Assembly (NCBI RefSeq): GCF_017696315.1
Contig: NZ_JAAORJ010000001.1
Span: 412,145-476,144, forward strand
DNA from: Prochlorococcus marinus XMU1412
GTDB taxonomy: Bacteria > Cyanobacteriota > Cyanobacteriia > PCC-6307 > Cyanobiaceae
DNA length: 64,000 nt
Direction of reading: 5' to 3'
A program made the position numbers and the translations under genes. This document shows, piece after piece, positions 38,139 through 47,547 of the stretch; within the stretch, counting starts at the first letter, position 1; every line of letters starts with the position of its first letter. Under the pieces are notes generated by a model that was not told the DNA's origin, made no database searches, and was given only the letters and a program-made list of their open reading frames with translations.

Positions 38139-38212
38139 CGGGACCGACGGGATTCGAACCCGCAACTTCCGCCGTGACAGGGCGGTGCTCTAACCAGTTG
38201 AACTACGGTCCC
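38139..38212 (-). tRNA. tRNA-Asp (GTC)
   Basis: A 74-nt cloverleaf read on the minus strand. The acceptor stem pairs GGGACCG with CGGTCCC, with G as discriminator. The anticodon stem CCGCC/GGCGG encloses loop CTGTCAC with anticodon GTC. The T arm contains GGTTCGAATCC. The CCA end is not encoded. Confidence 0.97.
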
Positions 38213-38362
38213 AGAGTTTTGTTCTAATTTTATTTAGAACTTCATTCTTAAAATTATCAGATCATAATACTTAATTTATGTGGTTGTAATAAAAAAAATT
38301 TATTAATTTGAGGATTTACAGAAATAATTAGTTTTTCCAACTGCATTAGTGTGAACAACTAT

Positions 38363-38557
38363 TTATTTTTGAGGTCTAAAACCAGCAGGCTCTATCAACC
38401 TGACTTGATTGCCTCTAGCAGTAAATTCTCTGCCTTGGTCACTTTGTACTACAACTCTCCCACCAGACTTAACTCTGATAACTCTTGCACGAACCCATCC
38501 TAAAGCTGCTGATTCGAGGACTTTGACTACGTCCCCAGGTTGAAGATCTAACTCCAT
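38363..38557 (-). CDS. hcp: Hyperconserved small KOW/SH3-like protein (Hcp)
   Basis: A 64-residue basic protein with MELDLQPGDVVKVLESAA, a WVRARVIRVKSGG strand pair and GREFTARGNQVRLIEP, patterns of a small beta-barrel related to KOW/SH3 domains. It matches the marine picocyanobacterial hyperconserved protein as I remember it, and the setting (tRNA-Asp on one side, tRNA-Trp and rplS on the other) fits. A role at or near the ribosome is often proposed, and the sequence alone neither proves nor excludes it. Confidence 0.85.
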   Translation of the reverse strand: MELDLQPGDVVKVLESAALGWVRARVIRVKSGGRVVVQSDQGREFTARGNQVRLIEPAGFRPQK

Positions 38558-38591
38558 CTTATGAAAAATGATTTACATAATGTTGATCAAA

Positions 38592-38664
38592 CGCGTCGTG
38601 GAGGACTTGAACCCCCGACATCAGGTTTTGGAGACCTGCGTTCTACCAACTGAACTAACGACGC
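38592..38664 (-). tRNA. tRNA-Trp (CCA)
   Basis: A 73-nt cloverleaf on the minus strand. The acceptor stem pairs GCGTCGT with ACGACGC, with G as discriminator. The anticodon stem CAGGT/ACCTG-like arms enclose the loop with anticodon CCA. The T arm holds GGTTCAAGTCC. It lies between rplS and hcp, 53 bp after rplS. No CCA end is encoded. Confidence 0.96.
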
Positions 38665-38717
38665 ATTTAAATGATTATAAGCGTCTTTGTGACCAATAAG
38701 TTGATTAATTTACAACT

Positions 38718-39188
38718 TTATCGATCAAAGCGTTGTTTTACGCGAGTAGCTTTTCCTACTCTATCTCTCAGATAGAATAACTTAGCTCTTCTTACTTTAC
38801 CTCTACGTTCAACTTTTAGAGAGGCAACCTGTGGACTATGTAGCATAAATACTCTTTCAACACCTATACCCTGAAAAATTCTTCTAACTGTAATAGTCTG
38901 GTTGATACCTCCATGCCTTTTTGCTATGACCACACCTTCATAAGGTTGGACTCTTTCTTTATTACCTTCTGTAATTTTTACTCCAACTTTAACAGTGTCC
39001 CCAACATATATTTCAGGTAATTCTTTTTTTAATTGTTCATTCTCAAATTCCTTAATAAGATTTGATGCACTTAAGGTTTGCGTATTCTCAGAAACCGTAT
39101 TTTTTTCTTTTTGTTCAACTGCTACATCTACTGATGCGTCAGCTTTAATACCGGTTTCTAATTCCTTCTCTTGTTTCTCTTTGGCCAT
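38718..39188 (-). CDS. rplS: 50S ribosomal protein L19
   Basis: A ribosomal protein at the 30S-50S interface. The core L19 fold covers about residues 44-156, with [53 protein letters not shown] and [13 protein letters not shown]. The roughly 40-residue N-terminal part before it ([13 protein letters not shown]) is charged and low in complexity, an extension common in marine picocyanobacteria. It heads a minus-strand group with tRNA-Trp, hcp and tRNA-Asp. Confidence 0.96.
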   Translation of the reverse strand: MAKEKQEKELETGIKADASVDVAVEQKEKNTVSENTQTLSASNLIKEFENEQLKKELPEIYVGDTVKVGVKITEGNKERVQPYEGVVIAKRHGGINQTITVRRIFQGIGVERVFMLHSPQVASLKVERRGKVRRAKLFYLRDRVGKATRVKQRFDR

Positions 39189-39220
39189 TTTGGTCTTTAT
39201 TGTCCTACAAGTTCTATATC

Positions 39221-39529
39221 TTAACCTTTTGACTCGCCTTTAGTAACCTTTTTGGTAAATGAAATTGTTTTTGAAAACATTTGGAATCCTGTTAAGAGCA
39301 TCCATAGAACTCCAAGGGAATTCAATATTACGTATATAAGTTCTCCATTATCTCCAAGCCATTCGCCCTCGTGGAGAGACATTAACCAATGAACTTGTTC
39401 TCTAGAGTAACCTAGTAAATCTTTTGAAACCCTATAAAGAAGACCAGTAATTGAAGATATAAATAATGGAAGAAAAACCCAGGGCGCCAAAGCCTTATGA
39501 AATTGCCTAGAATTAAATAAAGTTTTCAT
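39221..39529 (-). CDS. PepSY-associated-like small membrane protein
   Basis: A 102-residue protein with two hydrophobic segments ([20 protein letters not shown] near residues 15-34 and [18 protein letters not shown] near 67-84). The N-terminal [12 protein letters not shown] pattern and LHEGEWLG loop resemble PepSY-associated transmembrane proteins. The role is unknown. It is upstream of rplS on the same strand and divergent from map. Confidence 0.72.
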   Translation of the reverse strand: MKTLFNSRQFHKALAPWVFLPLFISSITGLLYRVSKDLLGYSREQVHWLMSLHEGEWLGDNGELIYVILNSLGVLWMLLTGFQMFSKTISFTKKVTKGESKG

Positions 39530-39624
39530 TTTTGTTTCTTTCCCATTGTTATTGATAGATTTAAGGTAGCCAAGACCATAAAGGCTATCTTGAAGATATT
39601 TACCTATTACTATTATTTATTCCA

Positions 39625-40464
39625 ATGAGACATTTTGCAGATCTTTTGTTAAATAAAAATAATTCCAAAGCTAATGATCAAGTTCCTTTTATTCAGAGGA
39701 GAAGAGGAATTGAAATAAAGTCTTCACGGGAAATAAATTTGATGAAAAGATCTAGCAGGATTGTAGCAACTGTTTTGAGGGAAATTAATGACTTAATTAA
39801 ACCTGGAATGAGTACAAAAGATTTAGATGATTTCGCAGAAAAGAGGATAAAAAGTTTTGGAGCTGTGCCAAGTTTCAAGGGTTACCATGGATTCCCTTGT
39901 AGTATTTGTTCTAGTATTAATAATGAGGTTGTCCACGGGATTCCAAATAAAAATAAAATAATTAAAAATGGTGACTTGGTTAAAATTGATACAGGGGCAT
40001 ATATAGATGGTTTCCATGGAGACAGTTGTATATCAATTTGTGTAGGAGAAGTTAGTCCAAAGGCTCAAAAACTTAGTGATATAGCTTATAGAGCATTGTA
40101 TGCGGGGCTTTCGAAAATCAAGGCAGGCAATACACTTCTAGATGTGGCTGGTGAAATCGAAGACATTGTTGTAAATAATGGCTTTAGTGTTGTAGAAGAC
40201 TATACAGGTCATGGAGTTGGAAGAAATCTTCATGAAGAACCATCGGTATTTAATTTTCGGACCAAAGAATTGCCCAACGTCGTCCTTCGTGAAGGAATGA
40301 CATTAGCAGTGGAACCTATTGTTAATGAAGGGACTAAATTTTGCAAAACACTAAATGATAGATGGACCGTAATAACAAAAGATGGAAAACTATCGGCCCA
40401 ATGGGAGCATACAATAGTTGTTTTAAAAGATGGTATTGAAATATTGACAGATCGAGATTTCTAG
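39625..40464 (+). CDS. map: Methionine aminopeptidase
   Basis: Removes the initiator methionine from nascent proteins. The five metal ligands of the family are visible: Asp in DTGAYIDGF, Asp in HGDSCIS, His in GHGVGRNLHEEP, Glu in LAVEPIVNEG and Glu in WEHTIVV. At 279 residues it has an N-terminal extension of about 25 residues relative to the short form. It converges with the SDR gene 3 bp away. Confidence 0.96.
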   Translation: MRHFADLLLNKNNSKANDQVPFIQRRRGIEIKSSREINLMKRSSRIVATVLREINDLIKPGMSTKDLDDFAEKRIKSFGAVPSFKGYHGFPCSICSSINNEVVHGIPNKNKIIKNGDLVKIDTGAYIDGFHGDSCISICVGEVSPKAQKLSDIAYRALYAGLSKIKAGNTLLDVAGEIEDIVVNNGFSVVEDYTGHGVGRNLHEEPSVFNFRTKELPNVVLREGMTLAVEPIVNEGTKFCKTLNDRWTVITKDGKLSAQWEHTIVVLKDGIEILTDRDF

Positions 40465-40467
40465 ACA

Positions 40468-41187
40468 CTAAGATTTGTACTTATAAATAATTTGGCAATA
40501 CAAAAAATTAAAAAATTCTTTCAACGGAAAGAGTATATATGTTAAAGGGTTTGGACTAATTATTACTAGATAATTTTTTGAATTGGCTAAATCATAAATT
40601 TTTTTTGAAACAAATTTAGGACTCATTATTCCGAGAGGATTTAGTTCTGATTTAAATGGCCCTAAGATGATTTTTTTTATTATTAATTTTTTCTTTGTAT
40701 TTTTGTTCAGAAGATTTTTTTTGAATGAAACTAATTGACCAATAAGGGATTTACTAATTTCATATGATGGATTTAGGGCGGGTAATATTTCTGCTTCTGA
40801 TGTATTTATCCAAATCTCTTTTTTTATTAGAGAATCATTGCTTATAGCAATATCTTCAAATAAATTTAAAAATTTGAATTTGCTTAATGCATTTATCTCG
40901 ATTGAGTTTTCATAATTTGAATTTTTTCTACTCAAATCATAGATACCATGGTTCAAAATTAAAATGTCTATATTTTCTAATTGTTTTTTTAATGACGACT
41001 CCTTCCCACATTCCCATTTAATCCATTCATTTGGAGATTCAAGATTTATTTCATAATTAGTTTTACTATGAGTAAATCCAATCACTTTATATCCTTTTTG
41101 ACGAAACAGCTTTGTTAATTCTTTCCCTAGCGCACCTGAGGCTCCAGTTATCCCTATAGTTTTTTCGTTTTTGGTAGGATTTATCAT
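40468..41187 (-). CDS. Short-chain dehydrogenase/reductase family protein
   Basis: A 239-residue SDR. The nucleotide-binding glycine motif is GITGASGALGKE (about residues 12-23), and LILNHGIYD replaces the usual NNAG. The serine/Tyr/Lys catalytic set reads INTSEAE ... YEISKS. The C-terminus is lysine-rich and hydrophobic, unlike typical metabolic SDRs. The substrate is unknown. It is divergent from the DRTGG gene across 155 bp of AT-rich sequence in which I see no gene. Confidence 0.8.
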   Translation of the reverse strand: MINPTKNEKTIGITGASGALGKELTKLFRQKGYKVIGFTHSKTNYEINLESPNEWIKWECGKESSLKKQLENIDILILNHGIYDLSRKNSNYENSIEINALSKFKFLNLFEDIAISNDSLIKKEIWINTSEAEILPALNPSYEISKSLIGQLVSFKKNLLNKNTKKKLIIKKIILGPFKSELNPLGIMSPKFVSKKIYDLANSKNYLVIISPNPLTYILFPLKEFFNFLYCQIIYKYKS

Positions 41188-41342
41188 TTTGCTTTATTTT
41201 TATGAGATACCAAAGAATTAAAATAAATTTAACAAAAAAATATTATTTAATTTTTTAATTTGATTAAAACTCATAAATAAATGTTTGTTTAGTTCTGAAA
41301 AAAATATTATCTTAAACCTAATAATAAATAATTTACTAAGTT

Positions 41343-42452
41343 ATGAGCGATATATTATTAATTGGCTCATGTGAGCCATTTAGTGGTAAGTCTGCAATGG
41401 TTCTTGGGATAGCAAAAAAACTTTTACAGAAGAAAAAAAAAGTACGCATAGGAAAACCTCTGGCAACATGTATTGAACTTACCAATCTCCCCTCAATGTC
41501 TTATGAAGGATTAATAGATGATGATGTTAAGTTTATTGGATCAACATTAAATATCGAAGAAGAGAATTTAATTTCTTCAGTAGGATTATTGGATAATATC
41601 TCAGCTGAAAAAAGAATCTTCAATAAAGACTTACTTCCAGGAAAAGGTTTTGATCAGATTGAAGGATTGGTTAATGATGATTTTGAAGGTCTGAATATTT
41701 TAGAGGCAGCCGGAAGTCTTCATGAGGGTATGATTTATGGCTTAAGTCTCCCACAACTAGCTAAGGATTTAGATGCAAAAGTTTTAATTGTGAATTTATG
41801 GGAAGATTGTAAAAGTGTGGATGCATTACTTGATGCGAAAAAACAATTAGGTGAGAAATTGGCTGGAGTTGTATTAAACGGAGTTTTGCCGCAAGAAGTC
41901 GAAAAAGTTAAAAATGAAATAATACCCTCTCTTCAAGATCTGGATATTGAAGTATTTGGAGTGATGCCTAAATCACCACTTCTTAGAAGTGTTACCGTAG
42001 GTGAGCTTGTAAGAAGACTAGATGCCCAAGTAATTTGTTGCCCTGAAAAAGATCAATTGCTTGTTGAAACATTAAGTATTGGTGCAATGGGGGTGAATTC
42101 TGCAATGGAATTTTTCAGGAGAAGAAGAAATATGGCTGTAGTTACTGGAGCTGATAGAACTGATATCCAACTTGCTGCTTTGGAGGCTTCGACTCAATGC
42201 CTTATTTTAACTGGTTTAGGAGATCCTTTGTCACAATTGATTCATAGAGCGGAGGAATTGGAGGTGCCAATTTTAAAGGTGGAATTAGATACTCTTTCCT
42301 CCGTGGAAATTATTGAACAAGCTTTTGGTCATGTCAGAATACATGAATCAATTAAAGCTTCTTATGCTATTCAATTAGTTCAAGAGCATGTAAATCTAAA
42401 AAGAATTCTCGAAAAGATAGATTTTCCCTGCAATTTTTCAGATAAATGCTAA
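41343..42452 (+). CDS. P-loop and DRTGG domain protein, Pta-N-like
   Basis: A 369-residue protein with an N-terminal P-loop domain of the dethiobiotin-synthetase-like type (ILLIGSCEPFSGKSAMVLG, residues 4-22). A DRTGG domain follows at about residues 220-320 (MAVVTGADRTDIQLAALEAS). This is the N-terminal half of long phosphate acetyltransferases, but the catalytic PTA domain is missing. It is therefore unlikely to be an acetyltransferase and is better called a regulatory or nucleotide-binding protein. The next gene begins 25 bp later. Confidence 0.82.
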   Translation: MSDILLIGSCEPFSGKSAMVLGIAKKLLQKKKKVRIGKPLATCIELTNLPSMSYEGLIDDDVKFIGSTLNIEEENLISSVGLLDNISAEKRIFNKDLLPGKGFDQIEGLVNDDFEGLNILEAAGSLHEGMIYGLSLPQLAKDLDAKVLIVNLWEDCKSVDALLDAKKQLGEKLAGVVLNGVLPQEVEKVKNEIIPSLQDLDIEVFGVMPKSPLLRSVTVGELVRRLDAQVICCPEKDQLLVETLSIGAMGVNSAMEFFRRRRNMAVVTGADRTDIQLAALEASTQCLILTGLGDPLSQLIHRAEELEVPILKVELDTLSSVEIIEQAFGHVRIHESIKASYAIQLVQEHVNLKRILEKIDFPCNFSDKC

Positions 42453-42477
42453 TTTCAAATATAGGAACTTTATTATT

Positions 42478-42990
42478 TTGAGTCGCTCTTTAGATCTACC
42501 AGCAACTGAAGGTGTTGATGCCTTAGCTCAAGAACTTGCAAAACTCCAAGATAATGGGAAAAGGAGAATTGCTTTTTTAGGTAGTAGACACGTACCGGTT
42601 GTAGATATCCACTTGATTGAGTTGATTGCAAGGTCGTTAGCAGAGGAAGGACATAATATCCTTACTTCAGGATCTCAAGGAGTTAATGCAGCTGTTATTC
42701 GAGCTGTCTTAGATATTAATCCATCATTATTAACGGTTTTATTACCACAGAGTCTTGATAGACAAATACCCGAAATAAAGGATCAACTTGAGATGGTTAT
42801 GCATTTGGTTGAAAAAAGTGAAAATGATGAATTACCTTTGCCACTTGCAAGTAGTCTTTGTAATCAAGAAATTATTACTAGATGCGATCAATTAATATGC
42901 TTTGCCTTTCACGATAGTGAAACTTTACTAAATAGTTGTAGATGTGCCGAAGAAATGGGCAAAGTGGTTAGTTTGTTATTTTTTGATTAA
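42478..42990 (+). CDS. SLOG-like (DprA/LOG-fold) putative nucleotide-binding protein
   Basis: A 170-residue protein. After a 28-residue N-terminus comes a Rossmann-like strand-loop IAFLGSRHVPVVD, then GHNILTSGSQGVNAAVIRA, a layout shared by DprA, LOG and other SLOG-superfamily nucleotide-binding proteins. The start is a TTG at 42478. It follows the DRTGG gene by 25 bp, which suggests they work together. No enzyme activity can be assigned. The similarity is by pattern only. Confidence 0.6.
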   Translation: MSRSLDLPATEGVDALAQELAKLQDNGKRRIAFLGSRHVPVVDIHLIELIARSLAEEGHNILTSGSQGVNAAVIRAVLDINPSLLTVLLPQSLDRQIPEIKDQLEMVMHLVEKSENDELPLPLASSLCNQEIITRCDQLICFAFHDSETLLNSCRCAEEMGKVVSLLFFD

Positions 42991-43056
42991 ATCAACCCAT
43001 TCCCCCTTATTAAAAGATGATTTATGCTAATAATATTTAGCGTTTAATAATTTATT

Positions 43057-43554
43057 ATGGCAGAAAGTTTTTCATTTGATGTAGTTTCTGATTTTGATAG
43101 ACAAGAATTAGTAAATACTTTGGATCAAGTTAAAAGGGAAATTTCTCAACGTTATGATTTGAAGGGCACGAATACTTCAGTTGATTTAGAAAAAGAAAAT
43201 ATTTTTATAATCACCAATAGCGAACTTACTTTGAATGCTGTTAATGACATAATTAGACAAAAGGCAATAAAAAGAAACTTATCTCTTAAAGTATTTGACT
43301 ACGGTGAAATTGAAGTGGTAAGTGGCAATAGAATTAAACAGACAATTTTACTAAAACAAGGTATTAAACAAGAAATTGCAAAAAAAATAAGTAAAAATAT
43401 TAGAGATCAAATTAAAAAAATTAATGTCAGCATCAATGGAGAAACAATGAGAGTTGCTAGTAAGAGCAAAAATGATCTTCAATTGGCAATTAAGCTTGTT
43501 AGTGAGTTGGAGGAGTCTTTGAACATTCCTCTAAAAGCAAATAACTTTAGATAA
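43057..43554 (+). CDS. YajQ family nucleotide-binding protein
   Basis: A 165-residue UPF0234/YajQ protein, whose relatives bind nucleotides, and in some bacteria cyclic di-GMP. Family features are SFDVVSDFDRQELVNTLDQVKREISQRYDL-type start (split here), DLKGTNTSVD, and the C-terminal INGETMRVASKSKNDLQ. The length is normal. It sits 66 bp after the SLOG-like gene and 27 bp before a small gene. Confidence 0.93.
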   Translation: MAESFSFDVVSDFDRQELVNTLDQVKREISQRYDLKGTNTSVDLEKENIFIITNSELTLNAVNDIIRQKAIKRNLSLKVFDYGEIEVVSGNRIKQTILLKQGIKQEIAKKISKNIRDQIKKINVSINGETMRVASKSKNDLQLAIKLVSELEESLNIPLKANNFR

Positions 43555-43581
43555 AATATTTAGTAAGATTATTTTAAAAAT

Positions 43582-43791
43582 ATGGCAGATTATTCAAAAT
43601 CTCTCATTAACTCATTGATTAAGAATGTAAAAGAATACCCTCGTTTTTCAAAAGAAGAAATAGAGAAATTTTGTTGGATGGCGGTACATGAGCATAAGCA
43701 TGGTGTGTTACCTTCTGAATATGATATCAGGGAGATAGATGAGGATCTTTATTTAGAACTTTTGCAAGAATTTAAATCAAATATCCATTAA
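43582..43791 (+). CDS. Small conserved-looking protein (69 aa), unassigned
   Basis: A 69-residue acidic protein that I do not recognise. It has no membrane span or signal. The pattern FSKEEIEKFCWMAVHEHKHGVLPSEYDIREIDEDLY looks like a short helical domain with His/Cys residues that could bind a metal, which is speculation. It starts 27 bp after yajQ on the same strand and may be co-transcribed. Confidence 0.65.
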   Translation: MADYSKSLINSLIKNVKEYPRFSKEEIEKFCWMAVHEHKHGVLPSEYDIREIDEDLYLELLQEFKSNIH

Positions 43792-43901
43792 CTAAAATCT
43801 ATATTTTAATTTACAATTATTAAAAAAATATTTTAATTAAATGCCTTACTAATGCACTAATTAGTCTATTTAAATATGATTAATTATAAAGATAAAATTT
43901 A

Positions 43902-44705
43902 ATGTCAACATCCTTTAAAAATGTCACGCCAACAGGTCCGGGTGGGACAGCAACATTACTGATTGTATTGTCTTTTACTGGCTTTCTTTTGCTTACCCAA
44001 TCATTATTTGTTGTACCTTCTGGACAAGTTGCAGTTGTTACAACATTAGGGAAAGTAAGTGGCCCCTCTAGGAGAGCTGGTTTAAACTTTAAACTTCCAT
44101 TTGTTCAGTCTGTATATCCATTTGACATAAAAACTCAAGTTCAACCCGAAAAATTTGAAACTTTAACTAAAGATCTTCAAGTTATTAGGGCTACAGCTAC
44201 TGTTAAATATTCAGTAAAGCCTAACGAAGCAGGAAGGATTTTTGCAACAATTGCAAGCAGAAATAGCGATGTTTATCAGAAAATTGTTCAGCCATCTTTG
44301 CTAAAAGCTCTAAAATCAGTCTTTTCTCAATATGAGCTAGAAACAATTGCTACTGAATTCGCAGTAATTTCTGAGAAAGTAGGAGATACAGTTGCACAAG
44401 AACTAAATTCATTCGATTATGTCGATGTTAAAAGTTTAGATCTTACTGGATTAGAGATCGCTGAGGAATATAGAGCTGCGATTGAACAAAAGCAAATAGC
44501 TGGTCAGCAATTACTAAGAGCAAAGACAGAAGTTGAAATTGCAGAACAAGAAGCACTTAGATATGAGACATTAAATAGAAGTCTTGACGATCAGGTGCTT
44601 TTTAAATTATTTCTCGACAAATGGGATGGTAGTACACAAGTTGTTCCTGGCTTGCCAGGCTCAGAAGGAGGTAGTCCCCCAGTAATAGTTGGCGGTAGAA
44701 GATAA
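43902..44705 (+). CDS. SPFH/band-7 (prohibitin-like) membrane protein
   Basis: A 267-residue protein with a signal-anchor helix near the N-terminus (about residues 17-37), then an SPFH domain (VPSGQVAVVTTLGKVSGPSRRAGLNFKLPFVQ, split across). A coiled-coil, alanine/glutamate-rich segment follows (about 190-225, LRAKTEVEIAEQEALRYE). Such proteins form ring assemblies at membranes, often linked with FtsH. A hairpin terminator follows the stop, and the convergent hemL lies beyond it. Confidence 0.9.
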   Translation: MSTSFKNVTPTGPGGTATLLIVLSFTGFLLLTQSLFVVPSGQVAVVTTLGKVSGPSRRAGLNFKLPFVQSVYPFDIKTQVQPEKFETLTKDLQVIRATATVKYSVKPNEAGRIFATIASRNSDVYQKIVQPSLLKALKSVFSQYELETIATEFAVISEKVGDTVAQELNSFDYVDVKSLDLTGLEIAEEYRAAIEQKQIAGQQLLRAKTEVEIAEQEALRYETLNRSLDDQVLFKLFLDKWDGSTQVVPGLPGSEGGSPPVIVGGRR

Positions 44706-44734
44706 TTATTTAGAAATAATCTTTCTAAAGTCTT

Positions 44735-44788
44735 AATCATTTACTTATTTTTCTTTAAGGAAAGATCAGTAAATGATTATTTTTTTAT
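44735..44788 (+). terminator. Intrinsic terminator after the SPFH gene
   Basis: Perfect 11-bp inverted repeat: AATCATTTACT (44735-44745) and AGTAAATGATT (44768-44778), with an inner CTTT/AAAG pair. A run of T follows (about 44780-44786) on the plus strand. The right arm overlaps the stop codon of the convergent hemL, so a role for the minus strand is possible but lacks a T-run. Confidence 0.75.
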
Positions 44789-46078
44789 TGCATTGAAAGA
44801 TTCGTCAAAAGCCTCGATAGTTTTATCAATTTCTTCTTCGCTGTGAGCTAGTGATGTGAAACCAGCTTCGAAGGGACTTGGTGCTAGGTAAATTCCTCGT
44901 CTAAGCATTTCTCTATGCAACTTACCAAAAAGTTCGGCATTATTTGTTTTGGCTTCATCAAAGTTCCGAACTGGCCCATCGCATAAGAAAAAACCAAACA
45001 TAGCACTTACACTACCACCATTGATAGCGATACCGTTATTTTCTGCAGACTGAATTATCCCTTCAATTAATCTAGAAGTTGTTAAATCAAGTTTATCGTA
45101 GGTACCATCTTGTTTGAGCAGTTCAAGAGTTTTTATTCCAGCAGTCATTGCAAGAGGATTGCCGCTCAAAGTACCTGCTTGGTATACGGGTCCTGAAGGC
45201 GCTACCATTGACATTATTTCTTTCTTTCCTCCATAAGCCCCAACAGGTAGGCCTCCACCAATTACTTTCCCAAGGGTGGTTAAATCAGGAGTAACCCCAA
45301 ACTTTTCTTGAGCGCCTCCATAACTTATTCTAAATCCGGTCATTACTTCGTCAAAAACTAATAAGGATCCATTCTCAGAGGTTAATTCCCTTAATCCTTC
45401 CAAGAATCCAGGTTCTGGAGTAATAAATCCAGCATTACCAACGATAGGCTCGAGTATAACCCCAGAAATGGCATCTGGATTCTCAGAAAATAATTTTTTT
45501 ACTGCTTCAAGGTCATTGTAGGGTGCAGTAAGTGTGTTGGCAGTAGTTGTCCGTGGAACACCTGGAGAATCCGGTAAACCCAGAGTGGCAACTCCAGATC
45601 CTGCTTTCACTAAAAACATATCCGCATGACCGTGATAGCAACCGTCAAATTTAATAACTTTATCTCTTCCAGTAAAAGCTCGCATGAGTCTCAAAACGGC
45701 CATACATGCTTCAGTTCCACTATTAACAAATCTAACCATTTCTACAGATGGGACTGCTTCTATTACCATTTCAGCAAGCTTGTTCTCTAGAACGCAAGGA
45801 GCACCAAAGCTCGTGCCTTTCTCAATTGCTTCCTGTAATGCTGTTGTAACTTCTGGGTGGGCATGTCCACATATAGCCGGTCCCCAGCTTCCTATGTAGT
45901 CAATATATCTATTTCCATCAATATCCCAAGCAAAAGGACCTTTGACTCTATCAAAAACAATTGGTTGACCACCAACAGATTTAAAAGCTCTTACTGGAGA
46001 GCTAACACCTCCTGGCATTAGTTGTTGGGCTGCAGAGAAAATTTCTTCAGATTTTGTGTAATTTAATATGTCAGTCAC
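44777..46078 (-). CDS. hemL: Glutamate-1-semialdehyde 2,1-aminomutase
   Basis: A PLP enzyme that makes 5-aminolevulinate from glutamate 1-semialdehyde, starting heme and chlorophyll synthesis. The Schiff-base lysine lies in [19 protein letters not shown]. Other motifs are [15 protein letters not shown] near the N-terminus, [28 protein letters not shown] and [12 protein letters not shown]. The length is 433 residues, as expected. A 226-bp gap lies upstream of it, in which I see only short, unsupported frames. Confidence 0.98.
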   Translation of the reverse strand: MTDILNYTKSEEIFSAAQQLMPGGVSSPVRAFKSVGGQPIVFDRVKGPFAWDIDGNRYIDYIGSWGPAICGHAHPEVTTALQEAIEKGTSFGAPCVLENKLAEMVIEAVPSVEMVRFVNSGTEACMAVLRLMRAFTGRDKVIKFDGCYHGHADMFLVKAGSGVATLGLPDSPGVPRTTTANTLTAPYNDLEAVKKLFSENPDAISGVILEPIVGNAGFITPEPGFLEGLRELTSENGSLLVFDEVMTGFRISYGGAQEKFGVTPDLTTLGKVIGGGLPVGAYGGKKEIMSMVAPSGPVYQAGTLSGNPLAMTAGIKTLELLKQDGTYDKLDLTTSRLIEGIIQSAENNGIAINGGSVSAMFGFFLCDGPVRNFDEAKTNNAELFGKLHREMLRRGIYLAPSPFEAGFTSLAHSEEEIDKTIEAFDESFNAIKK

Positions 46079-46304
46079 AATTTAGCTAAATGATGTTTTA
46101 AGAAAAATCTTGTCATGTTCTAAATTAGAAATAAGTAAAAATTTTGTCAATCAGATTGAAATTCTACATTATGATATTTTTATTGCGATAGTTTGGATTG
46201 TAAATTATTAATTTTAAAGAAATCATGATAAAAAACAATCCTATTTTTGATAAGTCTTTATTAATAAGCGTTTTCAGGCATTAAAGAAATTCAATCTATT
46301 TTAT

Positions 46305-47150
46305 TTATGTTTCGAAGAAATCATCATCATCCTCAAAAAAATCTACATTTATGTCGTTAAAGTTAAGATCTATCATTACTGGAGCATGATCACTTGGACG
46401 CAAATTACCCCTAGGTGAGCTGTCTATGACACAACTTTTAAGTTTTGATGACAGTTCTTTGCTGATATATATATGGTCTATTCTCCAACCTTTATTTAAT
46501 TCAAATGCGTTATTACGGTAATCCCACCAACTCCAATGGCCAGTATTCTGTTCAAAAATCCTGAACGAATCTATTAATCTTTTTTTCAGAACATTATTTA
46601 GCGCATTTCTCTCTATCTCAGATGCCATTATTCCTCCTTCATATTTCTTTGGATCATGTATATCCAAGTTATAAGGCGCAACATTAAAATCACCCATAAG
46701 ACAAATTAATTCTCCTTTTTTTTCTAGGTCATCCAAAAATGAAGCCAAACAATTTAACCAATTAATTTTGTATTCGAACTTACTAGATTCTAGAGAAGAA
46801 CCATTTGGCACGTAAACATTGATGATTTTAATACCATTAATATCAGCAGAAATCAATCTTTTTTGATCTAGGAAAATTTCGATATTTTGATTAAAGTCGG
46901 TACAACCGTAGAATCCTTTTTTAACATTTTCTGGCTTTATTTTAGAAATAATAGCTACGCCATTATATGATTTTTGCCCATAGACCTCTACTGAGTATCC
47001 TAATTTTTCAAAAGGTTCAATAGGGAAACTATCATCCATCACTTTTGTTTCCTGAAAACATAATATATCTGGATTGTTTTCATTAATCCAATCTATTATT
47101 TGTGAAAGTCTGGTTCTTATAGAGTTAACATTCCAAGTTGCTATTAACAA
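46305..47150 (-). CDS. xthA: Exodeoxyribonuclease III / AP endonuclease
   Basis: A DNA-repair enzyme that cuts at abasic sites and removes 3' blocks. It has the LIATWNVNSIRTR start, ILCFQETKV with the catalytic Glu, YVPNGS, MGDFNVAP with Asp/Asn, and the C-terminal WRIDHIYIS and PSDHAPVMIDL histidine. At 281 residues it has a short acidic C-terminal tail (FFEDDDDFF) after the fold. It diverges from the 47.2 kb gene. Confidence 0.95.
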   Translation of the reverse strand: MLIATWNVNSIRTRLSQIIDWINENNPDILCFQETKVMDDSFPIEPFEKLGYSVEVYGQKSYNGVAIISKIKPENVKKGFYGCTDFNQNIEIFLDQKRLISADINGIKIINVYVPNGSSLESSKFEYKINWLNCLASFLDDLEKKGELICLMGDFNVAPYNLDIHDPKKYEGGIMASEIERNALNNVLKKRLIDSFRIFEQNTGHWSWWDYRNNAFELNKGWRIDHIYISKELSSKLKSCVIDSSPRGNLRPSDHAPVMIDLNFNDINVDFFEDDDDFFET

Positions 47151-47222
47151 ATTTCTACCAAATTATGTAAGATTAAGCTAGCAAATAATTTTCTTTGTTA
47201 AATAATTTTGAAATTAAATAAA

Positions 47223-47507
47223 ATGAATAATTATTTTTGCAAAAGTCTGCCTAGACCAATATCTTTTGTGATTTTTTTTACTTTATTAATTTCCTTAAGA
47301 GGTGATTACCTAAATGCTGAATATTTATTTGAAGAATTAGAAATTGATACCTCAACTAAAACACAAGATGATAGTTCAGTTCTCCCAACTAATCCTTTTG
47401 AACTTATGGAAATGATTCGGAGACAAAATAGTATGAATAATGCTACTGATCCTTCTGATGCAATTGACAATGCGTTAAAGTCTTTTAATACTTTGGAGGA
47501 AAATTAA
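47223..47507 (+). CDS. Small secreted-looking protein, unassigned
   Basis: A 94-residue protein with a signal-like N-terminus (ISFVIFFTLLISLRGDYLNA, about residues 13-32), so it is probably exported or membrane-anchored. The rest is acidic and Asn/Ser-rich, ending with DAIDNALKSFNTLEEN. ATG 47223 is preferred over an upstream TTG at 47208. The function is unknown. It is 40 bp ahead of another unknown gene. Confidence 0.6.
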   Translation: MNNYFCKSLPRPISFVIFFTLLISLRGDYLNAEYLFEELEIDTSTKTQDDSSVLPTNPFELMEMIRRQNSMNNATDPSDAIDNALKSFNTLEEN

Positions 47508-47547
47508 GAAATTTAATACGATAAATTGTTATTTTCAAATTTTTAAT

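Noticed and set aside
41343..42452. Annotation as phosphate acetyltransferase
   Set aside because: Only the P-loop and DRTGG parts are present; the catalytic PTA domain is missing.
46225..46284. A 19-codon frame between hemL and xthA
   Set aside because: Too short, no clear ribosome binding site and no recognisable pattern.
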